NCBI GenBank assembly: GCA_030704615.1
Contig: CM060732.1
Coordinates: 5,766,001 to 5,830,000 of the forward strand
DNA: 64,000 nucleotides
Direction of reading: 5' to 3'
DNA from: Takakia lepidozioides
Taxonomy: Eukaryota; Streptophyta; Takakiopsida; Takakiales; Takakiaceae
Shown piece after piece: positions 45,335 to 56,900 of the stretch. The notes beneath the pieces were generated by a model that saw nothing but the letters and a program-made list of their open reading frames with translations, was not told the origin of the DNA and made no database searches. How positions within the stretch are numbered: the stretch's first letter is position 1; the number at the start of each line of letters is the position of its first letter. A program made the position numbers and the translations under genes.

Positions 45335-45610
45335 TCACCCCTCCTCATACTCTTCTCTGGCCACAGAGTCGCAGTGCCTTTCACGTGCGCTAGTGTGGTC
45401 TGGGGGGGGGGCATCGTCCACATTTGGGCAAGGCAGTGTAACACTTGGAAGCATGATCTCGTGGACTTTCACCTTGTACCACCCGGATGGAATGTCCTTG
45501 CAGTGGAACTTGTCAACCCCGGCTATTCCCACCACTTCCGCCTTGGCGGCGGCTGTCTTTGACCGCTTGTCATGGGGGTTCAGGAGAAACACAGGATCTG
45601 ATATCTGCAG
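45335..45610 (-). CDS. TNP1-like last exon of the accessory gene, right copy
   Basis: After the acceptor TCTGCAG (reverse strand, about 45,611) the product reads ISDPVFLLNPHDKRSK, AEVVGIAGVDKFHCKDIP and SGWYKVKVHEIMLPSVTL, then an acidic tail ending YEEG and a stop. This layout of a strand-rich segment followed by LP-x-P resembles the TNP1/En/Spm C-terminal domain. Unlike the left copy it has no frameshift within the exon. Confidence 0.5.
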   Translation of the reverse strand: MQISDPVFLLNPHDKRSKTAAAKAEVVGIAGVDKFHCKDIPSGWYKVKVHEIMLPSVTLPCPNVDDAPPPDHTSARERHCDSVAREEYEEG

Positions 45611-46380
45611 ACACCAACATCAGGGTCCACTCAGCAACAAACATAGCAATGACAGGGTGAAAGTCAAGCGCAGCTGGGCATGGAAACGATCTTGGTTGCC
45701 ACAGTACTGAATCAACAGCAAATTCATGGTGTACCAACCTACCTTGAAGCGAAGCTCGTCGCTGAGGGTGGCAACTGAGGAAAGCTGCCCACGTGTCTTC
45801 AATTGCAGCAGCAAAAAGAGGTTTAGTCAGACGGATAAGAATAACATGAACTCTGGTGGTTGCAATGGTATAAACACACCTCCACGGAGCAAGCTAACTT
45901 ACACCCTGCTCAGACCGTGCACACTACAACCTCCTGGCAAAAATAACCCTACTAAAAACCAGCCAGGCAAAGCAAGGAGCCATGAATGCATGCCTGGGGA
46001 ACCACGTCCTGCTGCGATGATGGTGCCGGGGACAGCCCACTCCTCTTGCTCACCTGCAATGAATACACATTGCAACGCTTCAGGAAGTGTATCCATAAAG
46101 GAAACCAACCAAGTAAGTTTGCGGAGAGGGGCTGGGAACAACCATACCTTGGAGCCTGCCTCCTCATGCCGGGGGGGGAATCCGGAATGCTGCCGCCGTA
46201 GCACTATGGTCCTTGGCGCAGGACCCACCTTCTTCACAGATGACCCCACTGCCACTCCCTATACATGTGGTCCCTGCAAAACATATAGTGCCAGCCTTGT
46301 GTGGGAGGGCATCCGGGGGGAACAAAACAAACATATCTTATCCATCGATGTCATGTTGCAAACAGTAAGGTTAGTTTCAC

Positions 46381-47523
46381 CTACATGGGCGCAGAAGTAC
46401 TTCCCCCAACGACCCCATCCTCTCCCACATTCAAGCTGCCAGTCGGGGTCAGCTTCCGCGTGCTTGGGAAGACACGCACATCCTTGGAGCAAAACAAATC
46501 TTGGCAGTAGGGCCAGACTGTTTCTAAAAGGTACTCTGAATTGGGCCCCTCACTGACATTGCTAGTGACATCAAACGACAATGGATGGACCATGTTCAAA
46601 GGGGAGTTCCCCCTCCCCTTGTGTGGTGAATCATCCACTAGGAGGGTGTTGGATTCGTTAAATCCAGAAAATTCTGACCACACCCTCGACAATCTCTTCT
46701 GTAAGTTCTGTACGGCAGGCCCTTTTGTGGGGTGTGGCTCTGTCAAGGGGTCACACTCCTCTTGTGACCACACAAAGAGGGGAGAACCCTTGACCCCCTG
46801 CATCACCACTTTGAAGATGTCTGCAACATTCCCCTTGGAAGCACAGGACCATATCCCAACGTAGAAATGCCGGAAGAGAAGGTTTAAAAACTCGCAGACC
46901 TGGGGCCTTGGGAAAACATACTTGTTGGTGGTCAACACCCATGGCCAATGACGCCTCGGGTTGGGCTGAAAGTTAGGAATAGAGTGGCACAGGATCCCGT
47001 TCAGGTCTAGAACAATTAGTTTCGACTTTTCTATAAAAAGAGCTTTTGAAGGGGTGTCACGGGGTCTCACCTCAGTGGGTTGGGAGACAACAGTCACCCT
47101 GGAGGGCAAAGTTTCAGTCCCCCTGCAGCCTGGACCAGGCAAACTACCACCCTCTCCCCCTACAGCTTCCCCTTTTCCCTTGATAGAATGAGCAATGACC
47201 CCCCCATCGTCCATGTCATCCCCACCAACTCGCTGGACCTCTCCCTCTTCAACGAGTGGACCCTGCCCCCCACTGTGAATATCATCAACAACAGGCTGGA
47301 CCTCTGTCACATCCCTACCCACTACAATTATTTCCTCCTTCTTAGGTACAATGGTCGCAGCAGGGGGGTCTTCCATAATGCCACCCGTCACACCCCCTTT
47401 TTGCCTCATCATGAGTTTCACTATCTTCTTCAGTTGTGCTTCCATTCCCCTCTCCCGCTCCGCAGAGAGAGCCGCAAGCCTCTCCAGGGCCCCGATGCAG
47501 GCTGCCATTGAGTTCCACGCTCC
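46381..47523 (-). CDS. FCP1/NIF-like HAD phosphatase exon in CACTA-1R, open
   Basis: An ATG at 47,508 gives 375 residues. Residues 1-38 look like a coiled coil, and about 40-155 are an acidic, Gly-rich linker. The FCP1-homology fold is at about 160-345: D168-L-N-G (motif I, nucleophile kept, second Asp changed to Asn), W220-SCASKGN (motif II) and LLVDDSPHKGRGN (D292, D293; motifs III-IV). FCP1/SCP proteins dephosphorylate the RNA polymerase II tail or other nuclear substrates. Activity and substrate are unproven here. The exon as bounded (46,381-47,523) is 381 codons, phase 0 at both ends, matching the upstream Transposase_24 exon (270 codons, phase 0). Its last codon, CAG in the left copy, is TAG here, so the product would stop at the exon edge. 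Confidence 0.75.
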   Translation of the reverse strand, partial: GAWNSMAACIGALERLAALSAERERGMEAQLKKIVKLMMRQKGGVTGGIMEDPPAATIVPKKEEIIVVGRDVTEVQPVVDDIHSGGQGPLVEEGEVQRVGGDDMDDGGVIAHSIKGKGEAVGGEGGSLPGPGCRGTETLPSRVTVVSQPTEVRPRDTPSKALFIEKSKLIVLDLNGILCHSIPNFQPNPRRHWPWVLTTNKYVFPRPQVCEFLNLLFRHFYVGIWSCASKGNVADIFKVVMQGVKGSPLFVWSQEECDPLTEPHPTKGPAVQNLQKRLSRVWSEFSGFNESNTLLVDDSPHKGRGNSPLNMVHPLSFDVTSNVSEGPNSEYLLETVWPYCQDLFCSKDVRVFPSTRKLTPTGSLNVGEDGVVGGSTSAPM

Positions 47524-47988
47524 CTACGCATACAAACACCCACCCGTACTGTTAAAAACCAGAAGAAGAGGCCGAATGTGCAGGATTTCAGGCATTCGGA
47601 GATGGCTGGGTTTGGCATAATACCCCTCGTGTACCATGCGTGGGGGCCCCACATACCCACCAAATCTTAGTACAACAACAGATTCATGAATGGAAACCGG
47701 ACTTCAAAACATACCTGGCTCAAAACAGACTCTGATGGGGTGCCAGTCGCATAGTTCTTTTGCTCCGCCCCGAGCTCGGACAGTGACGGGCTCCGCGCTT
47801 TGCGTCTTTTCTGTATTTGCCCATCCATACACTGTCAGTACAAAATGTCAGGAGCATATGGACAAAGCACTGCCCTGCATATCACATAATAACTAATTCT
47901 GCACAAGCAATAAAACCCACTCGTGGGTGTCTCTTCCATCAGAACATGCCACAACGTAGGAGCAATGAGAAGGGGGTGAGGAGATTAC

Positions 47989-48798
47989 CAAACGGGCTGC
48001 TTGGCCTGCAACTCCTGCCCGGCCCCAATGCGAGGGGTTCGTGACACAAGCACGCGCTTGCTTCATCCCTTCAGCCTTTGCAAGTCCACGAGGGGACTCC
48101 CAGTAGGCAACAAGCTTATCCCAATAGGCGGGTTCAGTGTTCATTGGCCTCACACCAGTCTTTGCCCATTTATCTTTCAGTTTTGCTCTTTCTCCTTTCA
48201 TTATCTTCCCACATTGCTTCACTATAAAATCACGATTGACAGGGATAGGTCTGTACTCGTACATTCCATTTATGCCCTCTATTACTGTTGACATGGCACT
48301 CTGGGACTGCTGGTCAATGTCTTGTACGCTTGAGTCAAGGTAACGCAATGCCAGGCCACGCAAATCATGCTGCCAGTGTTCCTTACCTTCGCAGCCAACA
48401 TTGATGACTCCATTTCCATGCACCTCCACCTTGTGGCGCTTTAGCCCTGCAGCCACCCTTCCCTCTCCATCTCCTTCCCATTGTTTCATGGCATGGCGTC
48501 GTTCCTTCCTCAGCTCTGATGTCCGTTTCCTGCCCCCATGCTCTGGAGCAGCGCCGTCATACGTTGTGGGGGGTGACTGATGTGTGCCGGAGGGGGGAGG
48601 GCCGTATGGAGATGTGGGAGGCCCCCATTGTGACGTGCCAGCATCAGGAAGCCAGCGCCACGACCCCGAAGCAGGGGGGGCTCCCCATGGTGCACTCTGT
48701 TGTGGAGACCATGCGGCAGGGGGTGGGTGCCAAGGTTGGTGTTGGTTGGCATTGTGTGGTGGCTGTGAGTGCTTTGCTGCAGCTTCACTCCCCTTCCG
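47989..48798 (-). CDS. Transposase_24 (Ptta/En/Spm) exon, right copy, open
   Basis: The exon is bounded by an acceptor TTTTTGGCAG (reverse strand) and a donor TTTG|GTAATC and is exactly 270 codons. It has a Pro/Trp/Gln-rich front, a basic GRKRTSELRKERRHAMKQW block and the Ptta/En/Spm hallmark KGERAKLKDKW ... YWDKLVAYWESP ... KQARA. It lacks the frameshifts of the left copy. Exon 1 (51,611-51,910) would join in phase 0 across an intron filled with LINE pieces. The expected role is a DNA-binding partner of TNP2 that recognises subterminal repeats. Confidence 0.75.
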
Positions 48799-49249
48799 CT
48801 GCCAAAAACATCCCACACACAAGGTGCATCAGCTGTAGTCCTACTGAACACAACGTCACCAGAGCACAAACGATCCCACAACCACAACTATGGATTGGCT
48901 GACCTCAAACCCACTCCCCTGCAGCGCAAGTGCCAAAAACTGAAAAGGAGAGGGACAGAATGTCCTCATAACATGTAAGGCCATTCATTGGTGAAGAAAC
49001 ATAATGTGGGTGGGTTCACATCAGTACCATCATACACACTTACCAGGAAACAGAACATCCATCTGGGTTTTGCACATAGGGAGTGGACATCTATTCACAC
49101 AATCAGCAAATGGCTGTATGGCGGAGCCCAGCATCGGAGCCCCAAAAGGCCTAAAGACTCTCAATGTTTGTAAACACAGGTGCAGACACAATTCAATTGA
49201 TAGCTTGGATATCCGGTGGTCTGTATGGTGATAGCACCCCGGGCAGTGA

Positions 49250-50430
49250 GTCAGACAATGACCCTATGACGTTGGTAGTAAGACTTACCTTCGTATAAAG
49301 CATTGATCCGGGTTTTCCAGATATCCTCTAGAAATCCCTTCACACAAGCATCAATCTGTTGTGTGTGATTTGCCCAAAAACTAGGCCTCAGGAGGGCCTG
49401 GGCTTTTGGCTCAGCCTCGAGTCTTTCAAAGTTGGTAAATAGGGGTACATGCACAATTCCCTTGATAGAATTGAAGAGAGCATCTCTTTGTGAGAGAACC
49501 CCGGACAGCGTATCAGAAAATGAATACTGTCTTCAGATTGCCCACACAACGGACAATTGCACTCTCCCTTTCCGATGTGCTTCTGTTTGATGTTCAAAGG
49601 TAGGCTTCCTGCCCTGAGTTTAAATTTCAGTCTAGTGCCGAGAGTGGGTGGACCCTTCAGGTCATCCAAGATGTCCACCCCCATGTCACTGACTGGAAAC
49701 AAGTTCAGGGAAGTTCTCTGCCTAACTTCATTTTCATCAGACAATCTCATGGCAACAGACATGGCTTCAGACACTACAGCCTGTAAGGCAGATTTATCCA
49801 GCAGGGTCAAGACTTGCGGATCCAGGTCCAGGTCCTTGAGATTCTTTTCTACTCTCTTCTGCCAGGACTTAGTCTGTTTGACAGGGCGGTCCTGTTTCCA
49901 AGATTTAGAGTCGAACAACTTAGGATATCTGGTGTTGGGCATATGTTGCAGCTGACCCCACCATCTGACCTTGAATTCATCTCGTCGGGAGCTTAAGGAT
50001 GGGATGCCAAACTCACCCCCGAACAGCCACATTGGCTGTTTTCTCCATGCTGACATACACTCCTTAAGCACCCCCACTTGAATGGATTCTAGAGACTTAG
50101 CCTGGTTGGAGTTATCAACCCATATAGCAGATCCGTACTCCAAGGCAGGTCTAATAACGCGACAAAGCATGGTTTTCTTAACCTCAGAGATGACCCCTCT
50201 GCAGTGGAAAAATTTAGTGAGCCCCAGAGCTTTGCCCTTGCCAATTTGAACAACTTTCCGTATATGTGCATCCCAATTACAATTGGAGGAAAACTCAACG
50301 CCTAGGTAAGTGTAGGAAGGGAGGCCGAAATCTCTTGGCTACCCCACTGCCACTTAAGATCACTTCCTCCCTCTCCTCTGTCGTTGATTGCTACCACTGC
50401 ACATTTCTGCCTAACTTCATTTTCTGCCCA
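49250..50430 (-). pseudogene. LINE reverse-transcriptase fragment B, right copy
   Basis: This is a longer version of 17.8-18.6 kb. The frame 50,170-49,388 has LEYGSAIWVDNSNQAKSLES early and then CNCPLCGQSEDSIHFLIRC, a zf-RVT zinc finger typical of plant LINE RT C-termini. The following frame has [20 protein letters not shown], the phrase also found as the insert in the PPR fragment. Frameshifts and stops are present. Confidence 0.75.
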
Positions 50431-50436
50431 ATCACA

Positions 50437-51558
50437 TCTCCTTTACGCTGATGATGTTGCCCTTTTGGCACAATCCCCGGTCTTTCTGCAACGCCATCTC
50501 TAAATTTTGGAACAGTTCTGCAAAGACTATGGGATGCAAGTCAATCTTAGCAAGACCAAGATCATGGTCTTCAATGGGATGCACATATCCATAAAGTTGT
50601 TCAATCGGATCTCGTAGTATAGAGGGCAGTAGAAGAAGAAGTGTTCTTCAGTTTCAATTTCCTTGCTGCGCCCTATGCAAGCTGGACATAGGCGGTCCTC
50701 CCGTTGCAGGTTTTCCCATCTGCCAGTCTCTATCCGTAGGTTGTGGGAACCCACCCTGAACTGCCCCAATGCCCTCAGGAGGGAAGGAGCTAAGGGTGCT
50801 GAAAGGTAATTTGGTCTCAAGATTCTATCATCGCGGAGCACCAAGAATCTCTCTAGAAGTGGAGCTTTGTTGTGAGATTGGGTAGCATCCAAGTTCTCTT
50901 CACATGTAATTCCATAAGCTCTCTCCGAATGAGTCTGTTGCGGTCATGTGTGGATGTGATGTCCACCTCATCTGGGTTCATTGGTAATAGGAAAGTAGTA
51001 GAAAGTCCGTTACGTTGAAATAAACTGTCCACTCGAGCATACCAGGAGTTCCCGAAACCTGCAGCTTTGAGCCTCATAGATGTTGTGAGGGCCCTTGCCA
51101 CTAGCCCTTTGGGTGGAAGGGCCTGCAATCTATTCCTCACTGATTGTAAGCCTGAACTGTGCCTCGGATTGCAATGGTACACATGCGAACTCTGCACCTA
51201 GGATCTGAGAGGGAGTTGTGCTCCTGGCGCCAAGCATTGCTTGGAGAAAAGATGACTGTAATGGTTCCAAAATCTTTTCCCACCAGGAGACAGGGACACC
51301 AGGTGCCCAGAACTCACAACCATAGATGGTAGCAGGGCTGACGACGGTGTCAAACAGACACTTTTTGGTAGGGGGATGCCGCACATGTATTTGCTTGCAT
51401 TTGGCGTGAAGGCGGACGGAGGCCGCCTTACCTTTAGTCAATCTGTCCAAGGCAGTGGCTGCAAAGTGAAACTTGGGGGAGTGGATAACCAGACCTAGGT
51501 ACCAGTATGATTTGACAATCTCAATTTCCTGCTGGTTGAAGATGAATCTACGATCAGC
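50437..51558. pseudogene. LINE fragment A, right copy, with an inverted internal segment
   Basis: From about 50,437 to 50,575 the plus strand reads a DDV active-site remnant followed by MQVNLSKTKIMVFNG, as in the left copy. From 50,576 to about 51,557 the rest of the fragment is on the opposite strand, whereas in the left copy it is continuous. This segment therefore lies in the same absolute orientation in both copies although the elements are inverted. See the inversion finding. Confidence 0.8.
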
Positions 51559-51610
51559 TAGGAGAACTCAACGCCCATAGAACATGAACAGAAGTAGGGG
51601 TAGAACTCAC

Positions 51611-51910
51611 CTCATGCGCAGCGGGTTTGTGCCGTTTGCGCACCTTTTGGAGAGACTCTGCAGATGGAGGTGCAATTTCCGCCGAACTGTCCTCCACCTC
51701 ATCGTCGTCGCCCATGCTATAGTCGCTTGTGTCAGAATCCAAACTGGAAGACCGCCCACTGCTCTGCCTTCCCTCTCGCACCGACGCCATCTGTACCAGA
51801 TTCAGTCGAGCCAGGCGGGGGCTCCTTCGCACTGCGGGGCTGGAATGTGCACAAGTGGGAGGAGGTGATGCTGCCTCGGCGGTCGACCGCTTCTTACTAG
51901 GCGTGGACAT
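51611..51910 (-). CDS. Accessory-gene probable exon 1, right copy
   Basis: The ATG at 51,910 gives the same 100-codon exon as 16,333-16,632, with Ser/Pro-rich, basic and acidic parts, ending at GAG|GTGAGT on the minus strand. It is open and nearly identical to the left copy. Confidence 0.6.
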
Positions 51911-52859
51911 AGACCATGACAAAGATGAAGACGAGCGAGGACATAGACCATGAGGAAGACAAAGACGAGCGAGGAAGACCAAGACATGCAAAGGAGGAAA
52001 GAAGGACAAGGAGGGGAGTGTGATCACACACCCCCCGAGCTCAAGGTGAAGATCCGGCCGTTGTTGATTTCAAATATGAACACGTGTCGTGCATCCGACA
52101 CTATGGCCTTTTCGACTTTGAGACGTTAAACCCTAAACCACTTACAGTCCTCCAGACAACTAGATGTAGTGATTCACACAACTGACATTTGGTTGGCCTG
52201 TTATGCAGGCTTGTTCTGTAATCTCCAGTGGACATCATACAGTTTCTTTGTTTCTTTCATTTTTTGTAATGCTTGAACAGTTCATATCCTCAATGTCTTA
52301 TTGCAGTCCTGGCTTCAAGCAAATGAGAGGTAGTCCTGGTAGGATGGTCAATGTCCTTAAAAGCAGCCTTGTCTATTATCCATCCAAAAACTAAAGGTCT
52401 CATCTATCATGGTTAATATATGCTTGGATAAGAAAATGACTCGGTATGTCTTCTTTTTCACAATCACGGGGAGGGTTACCTCGACTCACTAGCTGATCTC
52501 TTAGCACAATTGACACCAAGCCCTTGACACGGTTTTCATGTGCATGTCAGCATGCTCCAAAACAGCCAATGTGGCTGTTCGGGGCGAGTTTGGCATTCGT
52601 TCCTTAAGCTCCCGACGACATAAATTCAAGGTCAGATGGTGGGGCCAGTTGCAACAATGAACCGATATTAGCCTTGAGTAGTTCTCTGACTCTTTGTGGG
52701 CCCTTCTATGGTTATTTGTTTGTTGTTCTACTCCTTGTGGCCCTTTAGGAATCCCACAGACGTGATACACATATCTCTTTCCTCACTTTCGGTCCTTCAC
52801 TGACTACCAGAAATGTCACACCGTATGTCTGCATCTGAAACTTTTCACCTTTGAGACAA

Positions 52860-53470
52860 CATTCTGCAGCACGCTCTGCTAGCTTAACATTGCCATGTAT
52901 TCTGCAGGCACCAAGTAAAGCCCCACACTAAAGCATCTGGTTTAATTGGCATTTGTTGATGAAATTCTCCGCCTCATCCAAGCGCCCTGCACGGCCAAGA
53001 AGGTCAACCATGCAGCCAAAATGTTTTCCTGTTGGAATGATTCTATTATCACACACAGCAGATTGATGCTTGTGTGAAGGGTTTTCTAGAGGATATCTGG
53101 AAAACCCGGATTAATTCCTTATATGATGGTAAGTCTTACTACCACCGTCAGCCCCTGACGGAGGTAGGTTCTGTTCCTTTTGTTCCCGCTCAAACTGGGC
53201 GCAGGGTCAATGGCCACAAGGCTACGGCATACAACGTCTTATGAGTACAATCTATAATCTCTACTCATAGAATGGAAATAGTGTTGTCCTTCATCTACTA
53301 GGCCCATATGGCTGCATGCAGACAGAACTGCAATGAGTGTAACATCATTTGGCTTCACCCCTTGCTGTTTCAAAACTTGGTTGAAAAGTTGCAGAGCATC
53401 TTTGCCATGCCCTTGCTGAGAATATCCAAAGACCTGCTTGCCCTCTTCTACAGCTGGGCACAGGGAGTGT
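52860..53470 (-). pseudogene. PPR gene fragment, right copy
   Basis: Reverse-complement counterpart of 14.8-15.4 kb, with the same PPR motifs, the same LINE-like insert of about 190 bp (53,050-53,245) and the same frameshift. The capture and the later insertion thus preceded the split of the two CACTA-1 copies. Confidence 0.8.
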
Positions 53471-53976
53471 CGTTCAGGCTGAAAAGGGGAAATTTGACCA
53501 GGTCATATCCGTTTGTGTTACTTCGAAGGTGTGGGCCAGCCTGCCAGAAGGTCAAAACAGGTGCATGCTGACATATGAAAGTCTGGCGTCGTGGAGATTG
53601 TTGGCTGTGAGGTGGGGATGGGGTTATCATCTTTCCTGATAAATGAAGATATGATTGACATATCTCATCTCCCATAAACTGTCACATTTCCTATAGGAAG
53701 TTCTTGTGATGCCCTTGACATGCTGTTGATGTGAATGAAAGCAGGCTGCAGTAGCAACAATGGAGACTTCAGGGTGTTTGGATTGGGGCAGAGCATACCA
53801 TGGAAGAGAACAAGGGGCCCAATAGTTCGTGCAGTTGGGGGAGTTGATGTATGTACTTCCCCACACGGCCTTTGCCTCTCTTCACCATCTGTACCGAAGG
53901 TGCATAGATGGAACAAATCTCCAGTCTTTGGTGTGCTCTTGTAATTCTGATATGCCCATAGACCCACTTCTCTCTC

Positions 53977-56900
53977 ATGTCTGTCTTGAGTTCCCCAACA
54001 AAAATGAGTTCCCCTCGCCCATGCGGAGGACTTCCAATTAATCACCCCTGTAGACAGAACAACCGGGATGACAGGTTGTGGGAAAGAGAAGTGGCACGTG
54101 CCCGAGCCCTTGGGCTTTCAAGGATGCCATGCCCATGGAACGTTGTTTGGGCACTACAAGTAGATCTGAGGACGGTGTGCGCACACATCTCCTTCACCAC
54201 AAAAAGACATGAAGCATTTCGGTGTGGATTGGAGATGGACCTGCAGACGAAGACGATGAGGAGTGGGCACAATTGGACAATGCACACCCCCGAGGGGACA
54301 TACGATAGGCCAGACGAGGACTATGTCATGGGCGCAGGACAGGAACCAGGCCTGGACGGAGGGGTGGAGATGACTCGAATGTTGCAGGAAGCCTTCCACA
54401 TCATGGCGATTGCTGAAGAGGTGGACGGCGCTGCGACAACTGGGGATGGGTGATGACGTGCGGAAATGAAGCATTCACGTGGGGAAGGCGTGGAAGGAGG
54501 TGGAGATGGAAATGAGAATTCTGCACACATGACACTAGAAGAACATTGTGCCACTGTACGAGGGATGCAAATCCACAAAGCTGCTGCCCAGCAATGCTTT
54601 GATGAACCGTGCACAACCCACGGTGTGTCAGACCATTTGTGGAACGAGTTTTTCTCTTTGCTTCGGCTGAACTTGCTTTCACAACCAAATGAAATGCCAA
54701 AAGCTGTCACATGGCCAACAAAATGATTGGGAAGCTCGGCCTCAACTACGTGAAAATACAGCATGTCCAAAAGACATGTACTTTTCAGAAGAGAGTACAA
54801 GGACGCTATGGAGTGCCCCAAATGCGGTGAGCCCGATACCATGATGTGGGCAGGTTACAAACAGCCACCAAGGTGTTGAGGCACTTTCCCCTTATCCCCC
54901 GTCTATTACGAATGTACAAATGCAAGACCATTAGGAGGAGCTCATGACTTGGCATTCCAGGAATGCCTCAAACGATGGTTTGTGGTAAGGCATGTCCCAG
55001 AGATTCCCTGCATGGAAGCCATATAGATGCAACTTGGCCCGATTTCGCCGAGACCCACGCAATGTGGATTGGCTGTATCTACGGATGGAGTAAACCCATA
55101 CGGATCAAAGAGTTGCACATGGTCCACATGGCCCGTGCAGTTGGTGGCATACAACCTGCCACCATGGTTGACAACAAAGAAATTCTTTGTCATGTTGTCT
55201 CTCTTGATTCCAGGCAAGGAGTCCGTGACAAATGCAAACATAGATGTGTATTTGCAACCATTTGATTGAAGAGCTACAGGAACTATGGATTGGAGTTGAA
55301 GCTTACGACATTTTGAACCAGTAGGGCAACGGAGTTTCACCCTCCGTGCCATATCATGTGGTCAATCCACGATTTCCCCGCATATGGCCTTGTTGCGGGT
55401 TTGCAAGACGAAGGGCTACAAAGGGTGCCCCATTTGTGGGCCCTATGTGGATTCACGGCACTCAAAGCCATTAGGGAAGACAATATACATGGGGCATCGA
55501 CGTTACATTGCAAGAAACCACCCCCTACCGACGAGCAGGCCGGCACTTCAATGGATGTGTTGAAAAGAGAATGGCACCAAATGACTGTGACACGGAGAGA
55601 CATTGCAATTTGCAAAGGAGAAAGAGGCGTTCATGGAGATTGGAGGGAGAGAAGGAAGTAGTGCGGATCCAGCCATGTCGCACGGGGTGAAGCGCCGCCG
55701 GACAATCCCTTGGGATTGCCATACTGAAGGTGCATGAAATCCCCCCCCCCCCCCATTCACTCACTTCTTTCACATTGTGCTTCCTGGAATTACCTTTACT
55801 GTCAGGAGTCCTTCCACCAACTCCTAAGTCAGTGTAACTACTATGCAGTAGATGTTGAGGAGACGTACACCTCACTGTGTAGAGGATCGTGGCAGTTGTT
55901 GAAAGCAGAATGTAGTAAATGGACACTTCTGCCTTCTACTATTTTTGCCCATAGAACTTGGTCTCAGGGGAGGACATTTGGCATTCAGAACCTCTTGCAG
56001 CGGTACCTCCTGCGGACCCCATGCAGTGAGAAGAACTTCTGCGAGAGAAACATTCTGAAGACTATCTTTGGGGAGAAGGATACGATAAAAACGTACGAAA
56101 AGGACATGGAGATTGAAGGGATATGGTCACATCTGTGGCTAAGGCCTGATCCAAATAGACCAGGCAAAGTGCTCATGCCAGCAGCATCATACGTCCTGAC
56201 CAAATCAGAGCAAGAGGAATTTTTGAAGACATTGGAGCCATGAAAGTGCCAACCGGATTCTCGGGTGCTTTCCAAAATCATGCCATAAACAAGAAATGGT
56301 CGGGGATGAAGTCACATGATCTACACGTGATGATTGCAGCAGATTTTGCCAGTGTGGGCATTCGGGGGTTACGATGGCGTCGGGTCCTCGAACAGCCATA
56401 ATGCGTGTAAGTCGAGAGGTTTAGGAAGATTTGTGCGAAGGTGTGGGATCCGAGGGACATTACATGGCTGCATGAGGATGTGGCTGTGACACTTTGACCT
56501 ATGTTTGCGGAGAAAGAATTCCCTCCATCATTCTTTGACGTCATGACGCACTTGCTAGTGCATCTTGTGAGGAGCTGCATGTGTGTGGGCCCGTAGCCAG
56601 CCGTTGGATGTACCCATGGAGAGGTACATGAAGGATCTGAAGGGGTATGTACGCAACATGGCACGGCCAGGAGGGGAGTATGGTGGAGGGCTACATCCGC
56701 GACGAAGCCCTGGCTTAGGACAGAGAGTATATGTCTTCATTTGATGCAATACAAACGACGGGTGGGGACGAGAACGAGGGGGAAGAAGGAGTTAGTTGTA
56801 GGCGAGGGGTCCTAGAAGGTGGTGGAACAAAGCGTGCCATGAGCCGCGCCTTCGGGATGTGGCACATGATATGTGCTGAACAACACAACAACCATGACAC

